Shown here one piece after another: positions 29,748 to 37,892 of a stretch of 64,000 bases of DNA. The notes beneath the pieces are model-generated. The model searched no databases. It worked only from the letters and a program-made list of their open reading frames with translations, and had not been told where the DNA came from. Position numbers and translations under genes: made by a program. Source of the stretch: Paenibacillus physcomitrellae (GTDB taxonomy: Bacteria; Bacillota; Bacilli; Paenibacillales; Paenibacillaceae); the NCBI RefSeq assembly GCF_002240225.1, contig NZ_CP022584.1, positions 124,001 through 188,000 of the forward strand, read 5' to 3'. Each line of letters starts with the position of its first letter. The first letter of the stretch is position 1.

Positions 29748-30647
29748 ATGCTTACCGGACTGACGATTGTATTTCTGGGTGGCGATGCGCGCCAACTGGA
29801 AGTGATTGGTAAGTGCACCGAACAGGATGCTACCGTCAAGCTTGCGGGGTTCGATCAGCTGCAGCCGCTGCCTCAGGGAGTTACGGGGGGGAAGCTGACC
29901 GAAGATCTGATGTCGGAAGCGGATGTGCTCATTTTGCCCGTACTCAGCTGCAGTGACACCGGAGTCATAAGCACCTCATTCTCAGAAGAGAAGCCGGTGC
30001 TTAAAGAGGAGCTGATCGCTGCGCTTCCCAAGCATGCTTTGATCTATACAGGTGTGGCGAAGCCTTACCTGCTTAAGCTGTGCGAGAAGTACGGCATAAA
30101 GGTCATTCAGGTGCTGGACCGGGACGATGTTGCGATTTACAATTCCATTCCTACTGCTGAAGGCGCGCTGATGCTGGCGATACAAAATACCGATATCACC
30201 CTGCACGGTTCAACAAGTGTAGTGCTTGGCATGGGCAGGACAGGATTTACGATGGCAAGGACGCTGCAGGGAATCGGAGCCAGGGTGAAGATGGGCGTCA
30301 GAAGGAAGGATCATTTTGCTAGAGCGGAAGAGATGGGCTGGAACCCTTTTCTGACGCAGGATTTGGCCGATGAGGCGAGCGGCGCTGACTTGATTTTTAA
30401 TACAATTCCGAATATGATTATCACAGCACAAGTCCTATCAAAATTATCGCCAAAGGTAGTCATTATCGATCTTGCTTCCGCCCCGGGCGGCACCGATTTT
30501 CGGTTTGCCGAGAAACGGGGCATCAAAGCGATTTTGGCGCCAGGTCTACCCGGAATTGTCGCTCCCCGAACGGCCGGAATTATTATGGCCAATTGTATTT
30601 GTCAGTCATTGGAAGAGGAGTTAACGACACGGGGGGATGAATGGTGA
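29748..30647 (+). CDS. dpaA: dipicolinate synthase subunit A
   Basis: DpaA with DpaB oxidises dihydrodipicolinate, the DapA pathway product, to dipicolinic acid, which fills the spore core. The 299-residue protein has an N-terminal region typical of SpoVFA and a Rossmann fold with 'VLGMGRTGFTMAR' near residue 160 for NAD(P) binding. It overlaps dpaB, and asd, dapG and dapA follow, so substrate-supplying and spore-specific genes sit together. Confidence 0.96.
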   Translation: MLTGLTIVFLGGDARQLEVIGKCTEQDATVKLAGFDQLQPLPQGVTGGKLTEDLMSEADVLILPVLSCSDTGVISTSFSEEKPVLKEELIAALPKHALIYTGVAKPYLLKLCEKYGIKVIQVLDRDDVAIYNSIPTAEGALMLAIQNTDITLHGSTSVVLGMGRTGFTMARTLQGIGARVKMGVRRKDHFARAEEMGWNPFLTQDLADEASGADLIFNTIPNMIITAQVLSKLSPKVVIIDLASAPGGTDFRFAEKRGIKAILAPGLPGIVAPRTAGIIMANCICQSLEEELTTRGDEW

Positions 30648-31237
30648 ATTTTGAAGGCAAAACGGTAGGCTACGCGCTTACGGGTTCACATTGTACGCTT
30701 GAAGAGGTTATGGAGCAGGTTTCACGTTTTGTGCAGCTCGGGGCCAAGGTCATTCCGATCGCATCGCAGTCCGTAATGACCACGGATACGCGGTTTGGCA
30801 CCACATTACATTGGCAAAAGCAGTTGAAAGAATTGACAGGGAATGATATCATTTCTTCAATTGTAGATGCCGAGCCGCTTGGACCTAAGAACATGCTCGA
30901 TATTATTGTGATTGCCCCATGCACGGGGAATACCACAAGCAAGCTGGCCAATGCCATGACAGACAGTCCTGTTCTGATGGCAGCCAAAGGAATGCTGCGC
31001 AACCATAAACCGGTAGTAATTGCTATTTCCACTAATGACGGTCTTGGCTTGAATGCAGCTAATATTGCCAAGTTGCTGGCGGCCAAGAATTTTTATTTTG
31101 TGCCGTTTGGCCAGGATAATCCGACCGGCAAGCCGAATTCGCTTGTGGCCGACATGAATTTGATTCCGGAAGCTTGCTATGCGGCTTTGCAGGGCAAACA
31201 AATCCAGCCGATGCTTGTTCAGCGGGTTCAGGACTGA
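30641..31237 (+). CDS. dpaB: dipicolinate synthase subunit B
   Basis: This flavoprotein-fold subunit (related to the flavin-dependent decarboxylase family) partners DpaA. The 198-residue protein shows 'GYALTGSHCTLEEVMEQV', 'VIAPCTGNTTSKLANAMTDS' and 'MLRNHKPVVIAISTNDGLG', which are typical. ATG lies 4 bases after GGGGGG; the next codon, GTG, has better spacing and could be the true start. It overlaps dpaA by 7 (or 4) bases. Confidence 0.95.
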   Translation: MVNFEGKTVGYALTGSHCTLEEVMEQVSRFVQLGAKVIPIASQSVMTTDTRFGTTLHWQKQLKELTGNDIISSIVDAEPLGPKNMLDIIVIAPCTGNTTSKLANAMTDSPVLMAAKGMLRNHKPVVIAISTNDGLGLNAANIAKLLAAKNFYFVPFGQDNPTGKPNSLVADMNLIPEACYAALQGKQIQPMLVQRVQD

Positions 31238-31314
31238 TGAAGATTGCGGCAGCTCGGTGTAACTGCAAAATTCGAATACTATAAACATTAGATAGTTGAG
31301 GGGAGACGCACCAG

Positions 31315-32349
31315 ATGAGCAAAACGAGATGGAATGTCGCTGTAGTAGGGGCGACGGGAGCCGTTGGAGAACAAATCATAAAACTACTAGAGAAACGGGA
31401 TTTTCCGGTAGGAAAGCTTAAGCTGCTGTCCTCCGCCCGTTCAGCGGGAACTGTCGTAACCTTTAAGGGACAGGAAATTGTCGTTGAAGAAGCTCGTCCG
31501 GAAAGCTTTGAAGGCATCGACATTGCGCTGTTCAGCGCAGGCGGCGATGTTTCGAAAGAGCTGGCCCCTCATGCGGTTCGCCATGGCGCTGTATGTATTG
31601 ACAACACAAACGCTTTTCGGATGGACGAAAATACCCCGCTGGTTGTTCCTGAAGTCAACGCTGAGAAGATTTGGGAACATAAGGGCATTATCGCCAACCC
31701 GAACTGTTCTACCATTCAAATGGTTGCGGCGCTTAAGCCGCTTTATGATAAGTTTGGTATTGACCGGATTATCGTATCGACCTATCAGGCCGTATCCGGC
31801 GCGGGAGCAAGGGCGATCGACGAGATGCATCGCCAAACACGTGAAATTCTCGAGAATGGCTCCACAACGCCTGACATTCTTCCGGTAGGTTCTCTGCCGG
31901 TGAAGCATCAGATTGCGTTTAATGCCATTCCTCAAATCGACAAGTTCCAGGATAACGGATATACCCTGGAAGAAATGAAAATGGTTCGCGAAACGAAAAA
32001 AATCTTCGGTGATGATTCGGTTCAAGTGACGGCAACCTGCGTACGTATTCCGGTCGTTTACGGACACTCCGAATCGGTATACGTGGAACTCAAGCAGGAT
32101 TACGATCTTGAGGAAGTGAAGCAGCTGCTTTCGGCAACGCCGGGAGTCGTGCTGGTTGATGATCCTTCTCAGCAGGCTTACCCGCTGGCTTCTGAGGCTG
32201 CTGGTAAAAATGAAGTGTTCGTCGGCCGACTTCGTCGCGATTTGACGAACAGCCGTGGCCTTAATCTCTGGATCGTGTCGGATAATCTCCTTAAGGGAGC
32301 CGCTTGGAACGCCGTTCAAATCGCCGAACAATTTGTAGCCAAATCTTAA
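31315..32349 (+). CDS. asd: aspartate-semialdehyde dehydrogenase
   Basis: Asd reduces aspartyl phosphate to aspartate semialdehyde, the branch point to lysine/diaminopimelate and to threonine/methionine. The 344-residue protein has the NADP-binding 'GATGAVGEQ' near residue 11 and the catalytic Cys near 130 in 'ANPNCSTIQMV'. The active-site block 'TYQAVSGAGARAIDEM' is also present. A strong ribosome binding site (GAGGGGAG) precedes the ATG. A terminator follows before dapG. Confidence 0.97.
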   Translation: MSKTRWNVAVVGATGAVGEQIIKLLEKRDFPVGKLKLLSSARSAGTVVTFKGQEIVVEEARPESFEGIDIALFSAGGDVSKELAPHAVRHGAVCIDNTNAFRMDENTPLVVPEVNAEKIWEHKGIIANPNCSTIQMVAALKPLYDKFGIDRIIVSTYQAVSGAGARAIDEMHRQTREILENGSTTPDILPVGSLPVKHQIAFNAIPQIDKFQDNGYTLEEMKMVRETKKIFGDDSVQVTATCVRIPVVYGHSESVYVELKQDYDLEEVKQLLSATPGVVLVDDPSQQAYPLASEAAGKNEVFVGRLRRDLTNSRGLNLWIVSDNLLKGAAWNAVQIAEQFVAKS

Positions 32350-32362
32350 TTTGGGATAAACA

Positions 32363-32392
32363 AGACCGGCCGAGCAATCGGCCGTTCTTTTC
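32363..32392 (+). terminator. terminator after asd
   Basis: GGCCGA and TCGGCC flanked by AAGACC/GTTCTT form a stem around a GCAA loop, and TTTTC follows. Confidence 0.7.
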
Positions 32393-32475
32393 TTCATAAC
32401 GGCAAAATAAAAATTTTTTATACATCACATTCATGAATCGCAAAATAGGTTTACTTCTGTTGGAGGTTGAGTTCC

Positions 32476-33693
32476 ATGCGTGTTTTGGTGCAAAAGTTTG
32501 GCGGCACCTCTTTGGCTACATCGGAAGCGAGAGAATTTGTGCTTAAGCATATAGAAAGAGAATTGGCGGAAGGTTACCGCCTGGTTGTGGTCGTATCGGC
32601 GATGGGACGCAAGGGAGACCCCTATGCGACGGACACCCTGCTGGATTTGGCAGCTGCCAACGGCAATGCGCTCCCTCCAAGGGAAAAGGATTTATTGATG
32701 AGCTGCGGTGAAATCATATCGGCGGCAACCTTATGCAGCCTGCTTCAAGCGAAGGGGATCTCTTCGACCGTCTTAACCGGTGCGCAGGCCGGGTTCAGAA
32801 CGGATGATCATTTTGGCAGCGCCCGTATTCTGGATGTCGTGCCGGACCGGATTTTCAAGGAATTTGAAGACAAAAGTGTAGTCATCGTGACCGGATTCCA
32901 GGGCGTAAGCGCAAATGGCGACTTCACCACGCTGGGCAGAGGGGGAAGCGACACTTCGGCTACGGCGCTCGGAGCGGCTTTGCGTGCTGAAATGGTCGAT
33001 ATTTATACAGACGTCAACGGTATTCTTACGGCTGATCCGCGTCTTGTCGAAGATGCCAAGCCCTTGACTTATGTCAGCTATGCTGAAATTTGCAATATGG
33101 CCCACCAGGGAGCGAAGGTCATTCATCCCCGGGCCGTTGAAATCGCGATGCAGGCCGGCGTTCCGGTTCGTGTCCGGTCTACGTTCAGTGACGAGAAGGG
33201 GACGCTTGTCGCCAATCCTGAGGGCTTTAAGGATGTCCAGGCGGGTGTAGTGGACCGTTTTGTGACGGGAATAGCCTATGTCGGCAATGTCACGCAGATC
33301 ATGGTCGAATCCGGCGAAGGAAGTTACAAACTTCAATTGCAGGTGTTTAAAGCCATGGCAGAGAATGATATAAGTGTAGACTTTATTAATGTTACCCCAA
33401 CCGGAGTTGTCTATACGGTCTTGGATTATGAGGCTGAGAGAGCAGCCGATAAGCTCAGGGAACTGGGGTTTACACCTAAGATCTTGAGCGGCTGCGCCAA
33501 GGTATCCGTCATAGGCGGCGGAATCAACGGAGTACCGGGGATTATGGCCAAAATTGTCGAAGCTCTTGCCGAGAAAGACATTCAGATCCTGCAGTCCGCC
33601 GACTCGAACACGACGATCTGGGTGCTGGTTCACAAGGAAGATATGGTGCAGGCCTTAAGGGCACTTCATAAAAAATTTGAGCTTCATATCTAA
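32476..33693 (+). CDS. dapG: aspartate kinase, DapG type
   Basis: Aspartokinase phosphorylates aspartate in the first step of the aspartate family pathway. The 405-residue protein has 'VQKFGGTSLA' at the N-terminus, 'FTTLGRGGSDTSATALGA' in the kinase domain and two C-terminal ACT domains (from about 265; 'MAENDISVDFINVTPTGVVY'). By position between asd and dapA it matches B. subtilis DapG, the diaminopimelate-inhibited isozyme; the effector here is inferred. The ATG with GGAGG upstream is preferred. No lysine riboswitch is present. Confidence 0.95.
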   Translation: MRVLVQKFGGTSLATSEAREFVLKHIERELAEGYRLVVVVSAMGRKGDPYATDTLLDLAAANGNALPPREKDLLMSCGEIISAATLCSLLQAKGISSTVLTGAQAGFRTDDHFGSARILDVVPDRIFKEFEDKSVVIVTGFQGVSANGDFTTLGRGGSDTSATALGAALRAEMVDIYTDVNGILTADPRLVEDAKPLTYVSYAEICNMAHQGAKVIHPRAVEIAMQAGVPVRVRSTFSDEKGTLVANPEGFKDVQAGVVDRFVTGIAYVGNVTQIMVESGEGSYKLQLQVFKAMAENDISVDFINVTPTGVVYTVLDYEAERAADKLRELGFTPKILSGCAKVSVIGGGINGVPGIMAKIVEALAEKDIQILQSADSNTTIWVLVHKEDMVQALRALHKKFELHI

Positions 33694-33746
33694 GCCGATT
33701 CATCGGCAGCTTGAAGGAAGTCAAATACAGATTAGGAGGACGAATT

Positions 33747-34622
33747 GTGGATTTCGGAAGATTAGTGACAGCGATGGTCACCCCATTTGATGAAGCTGGA
33801 CAAATTGATTGGGATCAGACCGCAAAGCTTATAGATTATTTAGTGGAAAATCAGAAATCCGACACGCTTGTGATCAGCGGGACCACAGGCGAATCGCCAA
33901 CACTGTCGACCGAGGAGAAGCTGCTTTTGTTCGACTTTGCGGTTAAACATGCTGCGGGCCGCTGTAAAATCATTGCCGGAACCGGCACCAATTCCACCGA
34001 GGCATCCATTAAGATGACGAAAGAAGCGGAGAAGCTTGGCGTGGACGGTGCGCTGCTGGTGGTGCCTTATTATAATAAACCGAATCAGGAAGGCATGTTC
34101 CGGCATTTTGAAGCCATTGCGACTTCGACGACGCTGCCGATTATGCTATATAACGTTCCAAGCAGAACGGTAGCCAGCTTAAGCACGCAAACAATTCTTC
34201 GTTTGGCTGAGATTCATAACATTGTAGCTGTAAAAGAGTGCGCTCCGCTTGAGCAGGTGGCCCAGATTGCTGCAGCTGCGCCTGCCGGCTTCAGAGTGTA
34301 TTCCGGCGAAGACGCGGCAACGCTGCCGACGCTGGCTGTCGGAGCCCATGGAATCGTTAGTGTCGCGAGTCATATTGCGGGTACCGAGATGAGGGAAATG
34401 ATCGAAGCTTATTTGAGCGGAGAGGTGCAAAAAGCGGCCAAACTCCATCAGAAGCTGCTTCCGTTATTTAAAGGCTTATTTGAAGCTCCGCATCCGGTTC
34501 CAAATCCGGTTGCTGTCAAATTTGCTTTGAATGAACGCGGGCTATCGGTCGGTTCTGTCAGACTGCCTCTTGTTCCTGCAACGGAAGAAGAACAGATTTT
34601 TATCCGCTCGCTGCTTGCCTAA
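33747..34622 (+). CDS. dapA: 4-hydroxy-tetrahydrodipicolinate synthase
   Basis: DapA condenses pyruvate with aspartate semialdehyde. Its product feeds diaminopimelate and lysine and, through DpaAB, spore dipicolinate. The 291-residue TIM-barrel protein has 'SGTTGESPTLS', the catalytic Tyr near 133 ('LYNVPSRT') and the Schiff-base Lys near 162 ('AVKECAPLEQV'). The GTG start is chosen because AGGAGG lies about eight bases upstream and homologues begin near 'DFGRLVTAMVTPF'. Confidence 0.97.
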   Translation: MDFGRLVTAMVTPFDEAGQIDWDQTAKLIDYLVENQKSDTLVISGTTGESPTLSTEEKLLLFDFAVKHAAGRCKIIAGTGTNSTEASIKMTKEAEKLGVDGALLVVPYYNKPNQEGMFRHFEAIATSTTLPIMLYNVPSRTVASLSTQTILRLAEIHNIVAVKECAPLEQVAQIAAAAPAGFRVYSGEDAATLPTLAVGAHGIVSVASHIAGTEMREMIEAYLSGEVQKAAKLHQKLLPLFKGLFEAPHPVPNPVAVKFALNERGLSVGSVRLPLVPATEEEQIFIRSLLA

Positions 34623-34661
34623 ATGAATTGCAGAACTTATCCAAATAAAGGTCATGCTGTT

Positions 34662-34696
34662 AAAAACCGATGCTCCCTTGGGGGCATCGGTTTTTC
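34662..34696 (+). terminator. terminator after dapA
   Basis: AAAAACCGATGC and GCATCGGTTTTT form a perfect 12-bp stem with TCCC/GGGG contributing, ending in a T tract. It closes the dpa-dap unit. Confidence 0.9.
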
Positions 34697-34738
34697 TGTA
34701 TCGTGACAAGGTAAGCAGTAGTGGGAGAGAAGGCCGAC

Positions 34739-34768
34739 TTGTGTTTTGACAAAATAATCATGTATAAT
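34739..34768 (+). promoter_or_regulatory. candidate sigma-A promoter of rnjB
   Basis: TTGTGT and a perfect TATAAT lie 18 bp apart. A TTGACA is also present but is only 11 bp from the -10 and cannot serve it. Confidence 0.45.
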
Positions 34769-34774
34769 GGGTTC

Positions 34775-34965
34775 AAGTGACTGGGTGCGGTATATTTTAG
34801 AAATTTAGTATAAGAACAAACTTCCACAGAAAATTCTACATGCGCATTGGGGCCGCCGGCAACGGAAGTTTATTCTTCAACTGCGTTTATGTTGTCTTTT
34901 AAGGGGAGTAGGTCCTTTTCTTATATCGTTAAACAAAATATGACGTCCAAATTTATAGGAGGGTT
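34775..34965 (+). promoter_or_regulatory. long leader of rnjB with inverted repeats
   Basis: About 200 nt lie between the likely transcript start and rnjB. AAACTTCC (34818) pairs perfectly with GGAAGTTT (34864), enclosing a GC-rich loop, and AAGG/CCTT stems can form farther on. A 20-codon open frame (34840-34902) has no ribosome binding site and is not called as a gene. A regulated or processed leader is an inference. Confidence 0.4.
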
Positions 34966-34973
34966 AGATCGTC

Positions 34974-36656
34974 TTGTCCAAAAAAAATAATAATGACAAA
35001 CTAAGCATCTTCTCGCTCGGCGGCGTAGCCGAAATCGGGAAGAACATGTACGTAATTCAGTATGCCAATGACATCGTTGTCATTGATGCGGGCCTTAAAT
35101 TCCCTGAAGAGGACATGCTCGGCATTGACATCGTCATTCCCGACATCTCTTATTTGACCGAGAATCGCGATAAAGTCAGAGGTATCGTACTGACGCACGG
35201 GCATGAAGACCATATCGGTGGTTTGCCTTACGTACTTAAAAATTTGAATGTTCCGGTTTATGGAACCAAATTGACACTCGGACTTGTTGAGAACAAATTG
35301 AAAGAAGCAAACCTGCTCGGTGAAACGAAACGGATCCTGATTGATGCTGATTCGGAAATTCAGCTGGGCAGCACCCTTAAAGCAACCTTCTTTGCTACAA
35401 ACCATAGTATTCCGGATTCGGTTGGCGTATGTGTAGAGACTCCGGAAGGCAATGTAGTCCACACCGGTGACTTTAAATTTGATCATACTCCAGTAAACGG
35501 TCAGTTTGCGGACCTGCAGCGTATGGCTGAGATTGGCGCACGCGGCGTGCTCGCGTTGTTGTCTGATAGTACCAATGCTGAGAAGCCGGGCTTTACACCA
35601 TCGGAGAAGAATGTCGGAGTTGTGCTGGATGATATTTTCAGCAAAGCTGCTCAGCGTGTAGTGGTTGCAACCTTTGCTTCCAACGTGCATCGCATTCAGC
35701 AGGTGATGGATGCCGCTTACAATACAGGTCGCAAGGTGACCATTATTGGACGCAGTATGGTAAACGTGGTTGGCATTGCTTCTGATCTGGGTTATCTTGA
35801 AATCCCGGACGGTTTGATTATTGAACCGGAAGAAGTGAACAAAATGGCTGCTGATCGTGTAGTGATTCTGTGCACGGGTTCTCAAGGCGAACCCATGTCA
35901 GCGCTGACAAGAATGGCTCGTTCTACGCATCGTAAAGTGGACATTCTGCCAGGTGACACCGTTATCATCGCAGCTACACCGGTTCCAGGCAACGAGAAAT
36001 ATGTAGGCCGCACGATTGACGAATTGTTCCGTCTTGGCGCAAATGTAATTTACAGCGGTTCCAATTCCGGCGTTCACGTATCCGGACACGGCAGTCAGGA
36101 AGAGCTCAAACTGATGCTGAACCTGATGAAACCGAAGTATTTCATTCCGATCCACGGTGAATACCGGATGCTTCGCAGACACGCTTTGCTTGGAGAGAGC
36201 GTTGGCGTCGAGCACGAGAACATCTTCCTGGTTGATATCGGCGACGTAGTCGAGATTCAAAACGGAGTGGCCCGCAAAGCAGGCAAAGTACAGTCAGGCA
36301 ACGTTTTGATCGATGGATTGGGCGTTGGCGATGTAGGTAACATCGTTTTGCGCGACCGCAAGCTGCTGAGTCAGGACGGCATTCTGGTTGTAGTCGTAAC
36401 ACTAAGCAAACAGGATGGCAAAATCGTTTCCGGACCGGATATCATTTCCCGAGGTTTCGTTTATGTTCGTGAATCCGAAGGTTTGCTGGATGAAGCAAAC
36501 CGGATCGTGAGCAGTACGCTTGAGAAGCTGATGAGCGAGAAAGTCAACGAATGGGCTTCACTGAAGACCAATGTCAAAGACGCGCTTGGACGTTTCCTTT
36601 ACGAACAAACCCGCCGCAGACCGATGATTCTTCCAATCATTATGGAAGTCAATTAA
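34974..36656 (+). CDS. rnjB: ribonuclease J (RnjB position)
   Basis: RNase J is a metallo-beta-lactamase/beta-CASP nuclease with endonuclease and 5' exonuclease activity that acts in mRNA decay. The 560-residue protein has the zinc motif HGHEDHIGG near residue 75, the later metal ligands 'TGDFKFDHTP' and the beta-CASP region with 'GSQGEPMSAL' and 'VSGHGSQEEL'. The C-terminal domain begins near 450. I call it RnjB from the place between dapA and tepA as in B. subtilis; sequence alone does not separate J1 from J2. The start is TTG behind AGGAGGG. Confidence 0.93.
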   Translation: MSKKNNNDKLSIFSLGGVAEIGKNMYVIQYANDIVVIDAGLKFPEEDMLGIDIVIPDISYLTENRDKVRGIVLTHGHEDHIGGLPYVLKNLNVPVYGTKLTLGLVENKLKEANLLGETKRILIDADSEIQLGSTLKATFFATNHSIPDSVGVCVETPEGNVVHTGDFKFDHTPVNGQFADLQRMAEIGARGVLALLSDSTNAEKPGFTPSEKNVGVVLDDIFSKAAQRVVVATFASNVHRIQQVMDAAYNTGRKVTIIGRSMVNVVGIASDLGYLEIPDGLIIEPEEVNKMAADRVVILCTGSQGEPMSALTRMARSTHRKVDILPGDTVIIAATPVPGNEKYVGRTIDELFRLGANVIYSGSNSGVHVSGHGSQEELKLMLNLMKPKYFIPIHGEYRMLRRHALLGESVGVEHENIFLVDIGDVVEIQNGVARKAGKVQSGNVLIDGLGVGDVGNIVLRDRKLLSQDGILVVVVTLSKQDGKIVSGPDIISRGFVYVRESEGLLDEANRIVSSTLEKLMSEKVNEWASLKTNVKDALGRFLYEQTRRRPMILPIIMEVN

Positions 36657-36709
36657 TGTTCGGCTGCCGGAGTTATCACAGACCTCATTCTGCATAACCA
36701 GGCACACGA

Positions 36710-36764
36710 GCCTCTTCTCTATCCTGAAGCATTGGACGGCTTCTTGGGGAGAAGGGGCTTTTTT
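36710..36764 (+). terminator. terminator after rnjB
   Basis: GCCTCTTCTC pairs with GAGAAGGGGC around a GAAGC/GCTTC inner stem, and six T residues follow. Confidence 0.75.
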
Positions 36765-36826
36765 GCATGCCAGAAGAAATTTGTCGGCATACTAATCGGC
36801 GTAACGAAGCCGAAAGGAATGAGGAC

Positions 36827-37600
36827 ATGAGCGAACAATTTTTCATGAAAGATACAGAGAATGAAACGCCCGAACCAGCTCCTTCTCCTGTGCCTGCAGC
36901 ACCTGAAGGGACAGGTTCGCCTGTTGTGGAAGCGATTCAGCAGTTGGGACAAACGACAGTGCCCGCTGCGGAAGGCTCCAATATATACTGCTTGACGATC
37001 ATTGGACAAATTGAAGGTCATATTATGCTGCCGCCGCAAAATAAAACCACCAAATACGAGCATCTGATTCCCCAATTGGTAGCGGCGGAACAAAATCCGA
37101 AGATTGAGGGCATTTTAGTGATGCTCAACACAGTGGGCGGGGATGTTGAAGCCGGATTAGCCATTGCCGAGATGATTTCGTCGCTGACGAAACCAACCGT
37201 GACTGTAGTTATTGGCGGAGGCCACAGCATAGGTGTGCCGATAGCTGTTTCCTCCGATTATTCGCTGATTGCGGAAAGCGCTACGATGACTATTCATCCG
37301 ATTCGGATGACCGGTCTGGTCATCGGGGTGCCGCAAACCTTTGAATACATTGAGAAGATGCAGGAAAGGGTGGTCAAGTTTGTCACCAGCCACTCCGCTA
37401 TAACGGAGAAGAAATTCAAGGAATTGATGTTCAAAACCGGCGAACTGAACCGGGATATCGGAACGGCCGTAGGAGGCTCGGATGCCGTGAAATACGGACT
37501 GATCGACGCCCTGGGCGGGATCGGAGACGCGATGCTGAAGCTGAACAGCTTGATTCAAGCCAAAAAGACACTTTCAGCTCAAGGAGGGCTGACACAATGA
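36827..37600 (+). CDS. tepA: ClpP-like serine protease TepA
   Basis: TepA belongs to the ClpP/crotonase-fold protease family and was described in B. subtilis as enhancing protein translocation and degrading signal peptides or spore proteins. The 257-residue protein has a Pro/Glu-rich N-terminal tail, then the ClpP core with '[17 protein letters not shown]', the nucleophile region '[14 protein letters not shown]' (Ser near 134) and the His of 'TIHPIRM' near 155. The ATG behind AAGGAATGAGG is preferred over an earlier in-frame ATG inside the terminator region. It is followed by ylzJ with a 4-base overlap. Confidence 0.92.
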   Translation: MSEQFFMKDTENETPEPAPSPVPAAPEGTGSPVVEAIQQLGQTTVPAAEGSNIYCLTIIGQIEGHIMLPPQNKTTKYEHLIPQLVAAEQNPKIEGILVMLNTVGGDVEAGLAIAEMISSLTKPTVTVVIGGGHSIGVPIAVSSDYSLIAESATMTIHPIRMTGLVIGVPQTFEYIEKMQERVVKFVTSHSAITEKKFKELMFKTGELNRDIGTAVGGSDAVKYGLIDALGGIGDAMLKLNSLIQAKKTLSAQGGLTQ

Positions 37601-37827
37601 GTATTTATACGATTGTGCCGGAAGAAGCGCTGTGGGAAGGGTATGATTCGCAGGAGAACTACGCGGAGCTGGAGCTCGGAGGTGTTCTCATGCAGGTGCG
37701 CTTGGAAGCGGATCATAGAGCTACCATTGTCCGTTTGCTTCGCTGCGGTTTGGAGGATTATTTGAATCCGGCCTATGCGCCAGGCCAAGAGATCGCCTTT
37801 ATGCCGGTGATCATGAAAAAGCCATAA
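37597..37827 (+). CDS. YlzJ-like small protein
   Basis: This 76-residue acidic protein belongs to the YlzJ-like family ('[12 protein letters not shown]', then 'LVQV-type' strand '[20 protein letters not shown]'). Its function is unknown. It is coupled to tepA and precedes the spoIIIE-type translocase, the same order as in B. subtilis, so a role near TepA or in sporulation is possible but unproven. Confidence 0.85.
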   Translation: MSIYTIVPEEALWEGYDSQENYAELELGGVLMQVRLEADHRATIVRLLRCGLEDYLNPAYAPGQEIAFMPVIMKKP

Positions 37828-37863
37828 CGGCGCGGGATTCCTCTAGGTACCCTCCGGAGAATA

Positions 37864-37872
37864 TGGTATAAT
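37864..37872 (+). promoter_or_regulatory. extended -10 promoter of spoIIIE
   Basis: TGGTATAAT is a perfect extended -10 element. The -35 region at 17 bp is poor, which such promoters tolerate. Confidence 0.55.
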
Positions 37873-37892
37873 ATTCATCTGGAGGTGTTCCT

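Noticed and set aside
31238..31314. possible promoter before asd (TATAAA)
   Set aside because: No -35 element at a usable distance; asd is more simply read from dpaAB or upstream.
32393..32475. possible lysine riboswitch before dapG
   Set aside because: The gap is far too short for the L-box and none of its conserved blocks is present.
34840..34902. 20-codon frame in the rnjB leader
   Set aside because: No ribosome binding site and it lies within the paired part of the leader.
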